Shown piece after piece: positions 48,689 to 58,144 of a DNA stretch of 64,000 bases. The notes below the pieces were generated by a model. The model did no database searches. It worked only from the letters and a program-made list of their open reading frames with translations, and had not been told where the DNA came from. The stretch covers positions 8,198,354 to 8,262,353 of the forward strand of contig CALNVZ010000641.1 of NCBI GenBank assembly GCA_940671915.1, written 5' to 3'. Every line of letters begins with the position of its first letter. The first letter of the stretch is position 1. The DNA comes from Paracentrotus lividus (taxonomy: Eukaryota; Echinodermata; Echinoidea; Camarodonta; Echinidae). The position numbers and the translations under genes were made by a program.

Positions 48689-49228
48689 TTGTAGGGAAGC
48701 CATATAAAATTACCTCCCTACAGGGGCCGCGGAGCATTTTTGAAACTGGAGAGGCTGAGCAAAGGGGGGGGGGGGGGTTGCTGAACAGGCCAGAAATCAC
48801 AAATATACGGTCATTTTTGGCAATTTTTGTACATGTTTGCTTTTAAAAAAAAAAGGTGGGGGCTGAACCCCCAACTCCCCCCCCCCCCCCGGCTCCGCGG
48901 CCCTGTCCTATTACAGTCTTTAGAAAGGGAATCTGCATTAAAAATTACCCCCTATTACAGGTAATTTGAAGAGGGAGCTAGTAAATTCACCCCCGTTTCA
49001 TAGGTTTTGGAACCACATTGGGGATCCTATTTCAATGATTTGTCCTAAAAAAAAGAAGTAAATTGGGGTAGTTTTTATTTTTATTTATCTATTATGTGTC
49101 GAAAAGCCCGTGAAATGGGGTAATTTTACCTGCTCCTTCTTCCAAAACCTGTAAAAGGGGGTAATTTTAATGCAGCTTCCCTTCTAAAGCTGTAATATGG
49201 GTAATTGGACATGGCTTCCCCTACCAAA
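48689..49228. mobile_element. Inner MITE with GGGAAGCCAT and AATTACCCCC words
   Basis: TTGTAGGGAAGCCAT at 48689 and ATGGCTTCCCCTACCAAA at 49211 face each other, and inside them GGGAATCTGCATTAAAAATT (about 48927) matches the complement of AATTTTAATGCAGCTTCCCT (about 49162). A fragment of the same family lies at 61425-61490. The outer edges are uncertain because the host element is itself palindromic. It is split by the hAT-like MITE at 48721. Confidence 0.6.
48721..48905. mobile_element. hAT-like MITE, 185 bp
   Basis: CAGGGGCCGCGGAGC at the left and GGCTCCGCGGCCCTG at the right form a near-perfect inverted pair, with long G and C runs inside, as in many hAT-type MITEs. No clean 8-bp duplication remains. 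It sits within the element at 48689-49228. Confidence 0.75.
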
Positions 49229-50524
49229 GGATACGTGTGTTGGATGACTCATATATGGGCAGGGGGGAATACAGATATGCTAATGTAGTCGTTATTCCTA
49301 ATTATGCTAACTAATTATAGGTAATTAAAAATGCAATACATTATCAGCCTGATAATGAATTAAAGTGACTTAAAATGTTGCATTACATAGTGTTCAAGCT
49401 CTCTAAATAAATGAATAAGGTAATTAAATCCACATGGCAAAAGCAATTATGCATAAAATTATCTCATTGTGATGAATATGCTAATTAAAAACAAAGCAAA
49501 TCTTACATGTACAAATAAAAAATATTGTCATAAATGAATTCTCTGTTGTAGAGTAGCATTAAAAAGATTTTTTATTTACGTTTCCATATTATTTAATTAA
49601 GATTAGCCCTGTATCCCATATTACAATGATATGCTAATTAGGTCATTGTTCTTTAATACTAATTATATTATTTCTGCATATACATATCATTCATGAATTA
49701 ATGGATGTTTCAATAAAAGTGATTTGGCAATGTCGCATTACACAAATATTCGGCTTCTAAATAAAAATGAACATTAATTTCATAGGGCTAATATTAATTT
49801 CATAGGGCTATTAAAGCATAGGCTTATATGCATATTAGCTCATTATGCTAATTAGGCACATTTAAGACAAAATCATTACTTAAAAGATAAAATGATATCA
49901 TCAATGAATTCCTTGTCGTAAAAAACCCATAAAAAAGTGGTTTCATTCACGTTTCCAGGGTTCTTTAATTAAGATTAGCCCCATATTTCATATCACAAAT
50001 GATATGCTAATTAAGCCATTGTTTGTATTATGCTAATCATATTATATCTACAAAACACATCATCTCATGAAATAATGAGATGTCTTCAATAAATGTAATT
50101 TACAATGTTGTATTGCACAATATTCAGGCTTTCGAGAGAAAAAGATAGAAGCTAATTAATCCCATAGGCTAATATGCATATTAGCTGATTATGCTAATTA
50201 GGCCATTTAAAGACAAAGCACTACTTAAAAGATAAAAATAATATCATAAATGAATTTCTCGTCCTAAAATACCCTTAAAAAGTCGTTTCACCCATATTTT
50301 TGTGGTTCTTGAATTGCGAATTAGCCACATATTCAATACCATGAATACACAAAATATGCTAATTAGGTCATTATTCTAATTATGCAAATAAAAAAAGTTG
50401 CCCAAGGTTGCCAAGCTGGCAACCAAGCTGAATTTTCTAATATACCCATCTAGAACACAAATCAACAAAAAAACCTTGTACTTAAAAACTTTTCCGGGTC
50501 CCCAACATTTCTACTGGACTATTA

Positions 50525-50990
50525 TAGGCTTAATACTAACAAAAATCACAGAATTTTTCATTCTGGAATTTCTCCGTGAACATTAACCTTACTGGTCATA
50601 GAAGACATAACACAGATCACTTGAGATAGTTGTATGGCCTAATTGGGAGGAAGGAATATCTAATTATATAAATGTTTGCAAATACAATATTTTCTAATAG
50701 ATTGCAATTCCATTTACTTGAAATCAAGATTACCTTTAAGGGAAGAACTTAAGAAGAGGAGAAATATATTCATCTATTCTGAAAGTGGTTGGCAAGTGAG
50801 ATAGGGTGTTGATAATAGAGTCTATCTGCAAGCTACCTGTACATGCATGCCTGGAGGTCTATCTAAGATTGGTGACAATCAGGGAATGCAGTGAGAATCG
50901 ATCTCACTCCTTACGCATCGTATATTGCACATTCCAGCAGGTGGGAAGAGGGGCTTTGCGTGTTGGTTAGAGGGAGGGAGGGGTAGACAG
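50525..50990. other. Non-coding stretch
   Basis: Nothing recognisable before the GA-rich block. Confidence 0.5.
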
Positions 50991-50993
50991 AGT

Positions 50994-51039
<46 letters not shown>

Positions 51040-51433
51040 AAGAGGGAGAGAGAGAGAGAGATTAGACAGAGAAGAATCAAGAGAAAAAGTTTGAAGAGTA
51101 GTGACTGAGAGATAAACTTTGCATGTTGGTTATAGAAAGAGGGATATGTGGACAGAGAGAGAAAGAGAGAGAGAGAGAGATGGACAGAGATGAGATGGAG
51201 AAAGTTTGCGTGTTGGAGGGATAGCTAGACAGGCAGAGAGAGATAGAGAGTTTGTTGAGTGATGAATGAAAAAGAAACAGAAAGTTTAAAAACAGAGAGA
51301 GGGGGAGAGAGAAAGAGTAACAGAGCAGTGATTTGGAGAGAATAAGGAGAAACTCAGCTTTGAGAGGAAAAGTTTGAGAGAGAAATATGATGGGTGGACT
51401 GAAGGAGATATCGGTAGGCAAGAGAGGACATTC
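50991..51433 (+). repeat. GA microsatellite and GA-rich block
   Basis: Almost pure GA from about 50997 to 51034 and again near 51046-51060 and 51155-51180, with degenerate purine sequence between. GCGTGTTGG(T/A) words recur at about 50957 and 51207, hinting at a longer imperfect period. A MITE separates it from a further GA run at 51931-51945. Confidence 0.85.
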
Positions 51434-51437
51434 TTAA

Positions 51438-51925
51438 AGGGGAAGTTCACCCTGGGATTAAATTGGATTTTAAAATATGCAGAAATAAAAGAAAAAAATA
51501 TGAGTGAAGGTTTGGAAAAATCAACCAAAAAATGATGAAGTTATGAATAGTTCAAGTTTTGATTCTGTGACGTCACATCGAGGCAGATTCTATGTGTTAT
51601 TGTAGTGTAATTTTCATAAAATGTAATTTTTTTCAGAGAAATTAATTATGTCACTGTGCGGTCGATATATCCTTCAACCTATGTTCATATACACAACTAT
51701 ATCAAATTGACCCATTCCTTTATCAAGAACATGACAAAAGGACAATTTATGGAATTTACATACAAACCAATGGGACACGCTCTGCTCGCACGTGACGTCA
51801 CAGAATAAAACTTTAATATTCAAAACTTCGCTATTTTTTGGTCGATTTTCTTCAACTTCACTAATATTTATCTATTATTTTTCTTCATTTTTAAGACCAA
51901 TAAAAGTTCCAGGGTGAAATTCCCT
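51438..51925. mobile_element. Kolobok-like MITE, 488 bp
   Basis: Left end AGGGGAAGTTCACCCTGG and right end, reverse complement AGGGAATTTCACCCTGG, are flanked by TTAA (51434-51437 and 51926-51929). Subterminal TGTGACGTCACA-type words occur in both arms (about 51567 and 51793). TTAA with an AGGGNAANTTCACCC end is typical of Kolobok non-autonomous elements. It is inserted into the GA-rich tract. Confidence 0.88.
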
Positions 51926-52329
51926 TTAAAAGAGAGAGAGAGAGGGGGGGAAGGCGGACATTTACATGTAGTATGACATCTAAGGTAGATGTAGATATAT
52001 AGTATGCCGATGAATGTATTGCAGATCTACATATTAGAGATATACATCATAAGGAGCATAAAATAGTGTGGCATATACAGGGTTCGTACGGGGTCATGGA
52101 AAACCCTGGAAAGTCATGGAATTTTGCTATCGCTTTGTTTGCAAGGCCTTGAGAAAGTCATGGAAAAATCTGATATTTTTCCATTGAAAAAGTCAGGAAA
52201 CGTCATCGGAATATCAAATGTGTCAATATTAATCATTTTTCTGACTATAATGATAATATATTCAACTCTATTTTATTTGTTCAAGGTGTGTTTTTTTCTT
52301 TCGAAACATTTTAACTGATGTCTTAGTAG

Positions 52330-53100
52330 AAAATGATTGTTTTGGAGCTAGCTAGCTTCGCTCGCTCAGCTCGGGCTGGGAGCTGAGGCTAGAGCGGCGA
52401 TATGTGTTGTATGTACGGTTCAATGTGTGTTATCGAGCATGGGTACTGTGTGTGTATGGGGGGTTCAATGCGTCGTTCAGGCTGTGTGTGTGTCATGTTG
52501 CATGGCGGGCTGAGGTGATTGCGTGTCGATCGTGATATGATTTGTTTGATATCGTGAACGCACGTGCGTTTTCAAATTCTTGTTTCAAATTTTAGATCTT
52601 TTTGCCGCAAGGTTTGCCGTTTTTGTGTGGAATTTTTATGCTATATTTGTGGAAGTAAATTAGACAATGCCAGAAAATTGCCGCTTTAAAGATGCTTGGT
52701 TGGTAATCAGAGTATCGAATTGGATTTTGTAGGAAGCCGGCAACTGCAAGATCGCAACTTAGTGTCTTGCTTGTACTAAAGTTCACTGTTCGAATATGGG
52801 GGAAGCAGCTGTCCAAGAGCACATAACGAGTCAAGAAGCACTTAAAGCTCAACAAACGTGTAAGTGTATATTGTTGTACATAATTTTACGAATTTTTATA
52901 GCAATATTCCAAATATGATTGATATTACGAGTTAGCCGCCACCCACTACGGGCATTTATACGCCACCGGTCTGTTCACCTACGGTACGCCGGATCGTCCC
53001 GGGCTCTACATTCACAAACCGTAGCCCACTCGCGTCCGCTGGTTCACTCCCGGCCCGCGTTGCTAGTATAGACGTGAATGAATTGGTGCAGCTCTTGATT
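52330..53100. promoter_or_regulatory. CpG-rich patches inside the transposon
   Basis: Around 52345-52410, 52500-52570 and 52935-53070 CG dinucleotides are frequent (for example CGCCGGATCGTCCCGGG-like words), while the surrounding DNA is CpG-poor. Since the ATG at 52796 lies between them, they could be the element's promoter region, or young sequence not yet depleted by methylation. Inference only. Confidence 0.3.
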
Positions 53101-53935
53101 TCGAATATAAATGATTGACTTTGATAATCATGTTCAGATCCAGGGTGAAGCTGTATCTATTTGATTCTGTCTTTTACAAACGTTCCCTAGATTTTTAATT
53201 TAAAAGATTAAAAAAAAAAAAAAAAAAAAATTTGATCGAGATCTGTGTCTATAGAATGACCAACTTTTTGTTAGTTCTTTTAATGTGAAATCCTTTGCCC
53301 AAGATGGGCAACTAACGTGTTCTCATGTAGGCCCTATTGTTTTTTTTTGTCAGATAATAAAACTATCAAGCACAGGGTCGATACTCATTTTTTGATTTCT
53401 TTATTACTCTGGGACTTAACCACCCTTGGCTATTTGATTTTTTTTTTTTTTCTAAGGGGAATATCATGCCTGATAGTTGTAAAGTGCTGTGATCATTAGG
53501 CAAGTTACCATGCACACGATGACTCAAATTCTTAACCAGCAGATATATGTTTTTCTATTTGATTTTCAAAATGGGTTTTATGAAGTAAACCAAGAATAAG
53601 CATTTTATTATTGAATTTTACTTGCAATATTTTTATATTACTAATTTTCATGTTTTTTTTTTCCTTCTAGGTTGTCTCTCACACTTACACACTTCTTCAC
53701 TGCAAGAATGCTGGAAGTTCATCAGTTTGTGTGTCATCTACAGATGCAACCACCAGTACTGCTCCATCAACCTCTAAATTGCCCATGACTATTCAGTTGC
53801 AACAAGAGAAGACACATTGAAAGCAGAAGTCCTGTGGTGCCTAAAATGGTTGATGATCATATTTCATTCGTGTCACACAATAGCGACCTTTTCAGAGAAT
53901 GTTTCGGATTCGTTGATTATATGATGAAGTGGAAA
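52796..53935 (+). pseudogene. Small two-exon gene remnant inside the CAGGGTTCGTAC transposon
   Basis: An ATG at 52796 opens MGEAAVQEHITSQEALKAQQ and runs to a consensus donor (GTAAGT at 52860). A pyrimidine tract ending TTCTAG at 53670 is a good acceptor. After it, one frame reads HCKNAGSSSVCVSSTDA and stops at 53818. A nearby shifted frame encodes KAEVLWCLK and then, after another shift, DDHISFVSHNSDLFRECFG. The Cys/His-with-serine-rich-linker and EVLWCLK..DDHISF pattern recalls proteins carried by invertebrate DNA transposons, but I cannot name the family. Exon 1 does not join the serine-rich frame without a shift, so the gene is probably dead. Confidence 0.45.
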
Positions 53936-54075
53936 AATTATGTAGCCGAGAGCATTGAGAATCCAAGAGCTTGAAAAGTTGTTGAAAGGTCATGGAAAAG
54001 TCATGGAATTCTTTATTAAAAGGTCATGGAAAGTCATGGAATTAGACTTCCAAAAAAGAGTACGAACCCTGTATA

Positions 54076-54545
54076 ATATGGAGAGACAAGAGAGACAGAC
54101 AGACAGACAGACGAGAAGAGAGATGATAAGCGGAAACAGAAAGTACATTTTGTATGGGAGAATAATATTGCAGAGGAGATTATAAGGGAGAGATTCTGTG
54201 TATGTGGAAAATGGTGGTTTAGAGGAGAAAGAGAGAGAGAGTGACAAAGAGAAGAAAATCAAGTAAGGTTCTGTAATGTACACTGTATATGCACATTGTA
54301 TGCCATCGTTGTCAATGTGTAGAGGGACATAAAATGTGTGAAGAAAGAAAATCAGGAAAGAGAGAGTGGGGAAAAACTACATGAGCAAAGGTATGGATGA
54401 AGAGATTATCATGAAGAAGTGGCTGTTTTGAGGAGGAGAGAAAGGGAAGAAGAAGAGAGTAAGGGTCTGTAATGTTGTATGTATGCCATCATAATTGGTG
54501 ATGTGCAGATGAGTATAAACTGTGTGAATTCAACAGCCTAATATA
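54076..54545 (+). repeat. GA-rich block with GACA microsatellite
   Basis: GACAGACAGACAGACAGACG at about 54093-54112, then purine-rich sequence with GAGAGA words. It resumes after the MITE at 55057-55215. Confidence 0.7.
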
Positions 54546-55056
54546 GGGTGTGTTCAATGTCCATTTTCAAATTTAAACGCCAATATGAATCATGATACAA
54601 AACGCAAATACAAAACACAGAACACAAACGCGATCAGAGACCTGTACATCGTTCAGTGTCAAAAATTTAAAGCTGATTATACGTCCATCGTCTTTAAAGT
54701 CCCCGCTCTCAAACACAAACATCTGTGTCTTTTTTTCCCTTGCACCGGAAGGTTCCCATGCGAGAGCACATTTAATGACGTTTGAAAACTCAGTTGTGTT
54801 CAGTGTCGAATTTCGTTGCATTCGCGACGCTCTAGGTCGTAAAATCGAAGCTGATCATGATTCAAAACACATCTTTTTTGGCGATTAAAATTTCCTCCGA
54901 ATAGAGATCTGAAATCTTTGACATTTACTTTTACGACCGGGAATGGGGACAGTGAACACCCACTTTGTTTCTCTTTATATCAGCGTTTTGTAATTGCGTT
55001 TTGTATCATGATTCATGTTGGCGTTTAAAATTTGAAAATAGACATTGAACACACCC
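54546..55056. mobile_element. MITE with GGGTGTGTTCAATGTC ends, 511 bp
   Basis: GGGTGTGTTCAATGTCCATT on the left and, in reverse complement on the right, GGGTGTGTTCAATGTCTATT extend into inverted arms of about 65 bases (CGCCAATATGAATCATGATA against its complement). No exact target duplication was seen. Accidental ORFs inside on both strands are shadows. Confidence 0.8.
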
Positions 55057-55477
55057 TTAGAGAGAGGCATACAGGAGGAGAGAATTTGTGGAGAGATGAA
55101 GAGGATAACAGCAAGGGTTTGAAATGAACATTGTAGACTTGTCTACATGTCATGTAGAGAGGAAATGAGAGATAATAAGGTACAATAGAGAGGAAGAGCT
55201 CTGGAGAAGAAGAGAAAGAAGATATGTCATGTACTACAGCCATGTGAGACTCATTAATGTTGGGGTACCTTAGGGAGGAATGCTGTTAACATCATGTAAT
55301 AACATGAAGCAATATAACCTGCAGTTCCTTATTGCTTTTGCTGTGATTGTCTTTAAAGGAATGAACATCATTTCCACCATTTTTCTTTAGTATAATGAAT
55401 ATGAATTATTTGATCATTAACCATGGCTATAACCAGTTACAATGATCCCTCTTCCTCCTTGATTTTGGCATATATGT

Positions 55478-55655
55478 AGATACTGTATTTATAAGCCAAT
55501 ATTTTCACGATTTTGGACAAGTTGGGGAAATTTGCGAGAGCAAAATTTTATGATTTTGGTGATGACTTCATTACTATAAATAGCATTGTACTGAAGTGGA
55601 AATTTTTGCGATGACCGACTCACGAAATTCGCGAAAACAAAGCCACTGCGAAAAC
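55478..55655 (+). repeat. Dispersed repeat, copy 2
   Basis: Partner of 32153-32330 in the same orientation. This copy is closer to an intact form (GCCAATATTTTCACGATTTT, ACTATAAATAGC, ACGAAATTCGCGAAAAC). Confidence 0.6.
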
Positions 55656-56330
55656 AGTAGTGAGAATCTCGATGTGTCTCCCCTAGACATGTAATTTGTG
55701 TCAAAATGGAGTATGTATTTTGAGTCAAATCATTCAATCTACATGCTATATAAGAACTCTTCTCCCAATTTCCATCCATATTTTAGAAAGGGGGACATAG
55801 ATTAAACTGTCATGCAATAGATACACAGCCACATGTATGTTCAGATAATTTGGAGACGGTATGAAATGAAGAACCACTTTGCCATCTTGTTCTAACTCTA
55901 GGGTTCTGATTCTGGGGTTGATATTTGTCATATTACAAGTGCATTGCATTTCTAACTTAAACATGCACCATGAAACATGGAAGCACATTCAATTCACCAC
56001 GTTCAATCCACCAAATCAAATCAAGGATTAAGGTTTTGGAACACTTGAACCTATTTGGTGTTCATTAACTTGTTCTCCGTACCCGCCTATCAAAAAATGA
56101 ATGAAACTTGCAGAAGTATATTCCTGACAAAAGGGAGTATGTGACAAAAATAACATTTCCTATAAAATGACAAACGTTTCTGGGATTTATAATGATTGCA
56201 TTATCATAATAGCTGGTGAATTGACATTTACTCCATCAACAATGCAATCTCAGATGTACATGTACAATTAGGGTTTCATGTTTAGTATTATGGTTGTGTA
56301 TACAGTGTTAATTACAGGGTTGAAAAACTC
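55656..56330. other. Non-coding stretch
   Basis: No gene or element was recognised. Confidence 0.5.
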
Positions 56331-56332
56331 AT

Positions 56333-56480
56333 CCAACTGAATTGAATTGAATTGAATTGAATATGTTTATTGTCCATATTGGAAATTCTGTGTACATCGG
56401 TTTCACAAATAATAGAAATACATTATATTTACATTTACAATAGATAATACATAACATTTACAAGAAAATACACAAATTAA
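56333..56480 (-). mobile_element. Probable LINE 3' end on the minus strand
   Basis: Four to five tandem TTGAA/AATTG units at about 56337-56361 are followed on the plus strand by AATATGTTTATTGTCC. On the minus strand this reads as A-rich sequence with an AATAAACATATT signal and then the pentanucleotide tail, the mirror image of 25269-25304. No coding remnant was found. Confidence 0.4.
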
Positions 56481-56951
56481 TTTCATTAATCGATGCCATT
56501 GGAAAGAACTAAGTTTCTGCATTAGCTGTTATTCATTGTTACTTCATTTATACAACATTGACCGAATTATGTTTAAATTCTCAGCGCGGAAGGAGAAGAA
56601 GAAGAAGAAGAAAATGAGTGAGGTAGAGACAAAGAAATGACTTAATGGCAATGACAATTGTAATAAAGCTGTGATTGGCCTAATTATGAAAAACATTTTG
56701 CAGTATAAAATTATTTGAAAGCGAATTAAATCTTTAGTCTGATATTAAAATTAATTGAAAAGTCAGGATCGAGTGGGTTATTTTAGTAGCGTAATTTATC
56801 GAGTAACTTTGCTGTTGAATATTATGTGGATAGAATTAGGGACAAAGCATTGCCTAAAGAAGGCCTATGGAATCTATAGTGCTCTGAGGAATTTTGGCAG
56901 CTAAAGGATTGTGCATGAAATCAAAATAAACTTTTGAAATAAGTGTTTATG

Positions 56952-57102
56952 CAGTGGCGGATCAGGATTTTAGGATGGGGGGGGGGGGGGGAGGCGCCAA
57001 CAAAATTTTCAGAATTTTAACATGTACAGTCTAATGAGTGGTTTTCAAATTAATACGGGGGGGGGGCACGCGTCCCCTGCGCCCCCGCCTTGATCCGTCA
57101 AT
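56952..57102. mobile_element. hAT-like MITE, about 150 bp
   Basis: CAGTGGCGGATCAGG at the left and, in reverse complement at the right, ATTGACGGATCAAGG are inverted. The 8-bp flanks TGTTTATG (56944-56951) and GGTTTATG (57103-57110) differ at one base, consistent with a hAT target duplication. Poly-G runs lie near both inner edges. Confidence 0.75.
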
Positions 57103-57110
57103 GGTTTATG

Positions 57111-57882
57111 GATGAAATTCGGTCTGTAAGAAGAGCATGCTAGTTATACTAGGGAAACATAAGTAAACTTGTATTCCATGTATATTTCACGTGCCTCATT
57201 TTGCCAGTAAGTAAAGGAGCTAAGTAGCAGTATAGATTGGACCTCACATTGTAGACGACCCTGGCTGGTTTGTGTAAAAATGAGTGTGTTCAACTAGATA
57301 CACACATGGTTGCATATGATCAGTATGTTTATCATGACTACATGTTGCACATGCTATTTGGCTTCCAGTGGACTTCACATTCATGGGGTACCTCAAAGCA
57401 GAGGGTGAGGGAAGGGGGCATTTTATCCTTATAATTCAAAGCTATTCCTACAAGATACCTGCCTATTTTGTTGAGTATTTACCTTTAAATTTATAATATT
57501 TTATTATACATAATTTATTATGCATTTAATGTATAAGCCATGGAGATAAATCTTCAATGGCACAGATTTCATTTGAAAGTAAGACAATTTCGCTGAATAT
57601 TTTATGGGCCTTCTGCAGATGAAATCTCAATTGCATTGATCGCAAGCAATTTGGATGTTCCATTTATAAAACAAATGTCTTCTCTAATGTGTGTGATGAT
57701 GCTATCAGTACATCTCCCCGACTGATGTTTAGTGAGGCCCCAGTCTCATAAATAACACATTATGTTTCCTTTCTCTCGTCTGGGGGCCTAACATGAGGCA
57801 TTCAAAGAAACAATGTTAGGCTCTGCACATGCATGTCTCTATTTACCTGTTGCTTATGTGAACCGGATGATCCATGAACATT
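57111..57882. other. Non-coding stretch
   Basis: No gene or element was recognised. Confidence 0.5.
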
Positions 57883-58144
57883 TGTGATGCGTCACATCAA
57901 AATGAGAGACAAGTCACCAGAAAAGAGTCAAAGATGTTGGCATATTAATCCCTTTTTTATTACTTTCATTTTATCTTTTTTGCTCAATTTTTTTTATAGA
58001 GCACACATGAAACATTGAAGATTCAGAAAATAAAAAAAAATACTTTCCCCCAAATTAGACATTTATTAATATTTTACCGATTTCCTTAACCCTTTGCTGA
58101 ATTTGCTCTGCGACTTGTCTCTCATTTTGATGTGATGCATCACA
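57883..58144. mobile_element. Short MITE with TGTGATGCRTCACATC ends, 262 bp
   Basis: TGTGATGCGTCACATCAAAA followed by TGAGAGACAAGTC on the left matches, with one mismatch over 33 bases, the reverse complement of the right end. The outer 16 bases are themselves near-palindromic. The core is AT-rich. The target duplication is unclear (T-rich flanks). Confidence 0.75.

Larger units (their letters stand above)
47624..50521. mobile_element. 2.9-kb palindromic element with TAGTCCAGTAGA ends
   Basis: Left end TAGTCCAGTAGA and right end TCTACTGGACTA face each other, flanked by TTA (47621-47623 and 50522-50524), which suggests a PIF/Harbinger-type insertion. The arms then match for about 1 kb in inverse order: GGTTGCCAGCTTGGCAACCT (about 47734) against AGGTTGCCAAGCTGGCAACC (about 50404), and repeated GCCTAATTAGCATA and GCATATTAGC words. 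The arms also contain internal direct repeats, for example ATTTGTAATATGGGATATGG at 48148 and 48308. The centre is interrupted by further elements. No transposase was seen. Confidence 0.8.
52078..54071 (+). mobile_element. DNA transposon with CAGGGTTCGTAC ends, 1,994 bp
   Basis: Left end CAGGGTTCGTAC and right end GTACGAACCCTG are exact inverses, with TATA on both sides (52074-52077, 54072-54075), so the duplication is TA or TATA. Subterminal GTCATGGAA words occur at both ends in inverted sense (about 52096, 52114 and 52160 on the left; several at 53990-54035 on the right). The middle holds a CpG-rich patch and a small spliced-looking gene on the plus strand. The superfamily is not certain. 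Confidence 0.8.

Noticed and set aside
51077-51421. A 114-codon minus-strand ORF
   Set aside because: It lies wholly in GA-rich microsatellite sequence.
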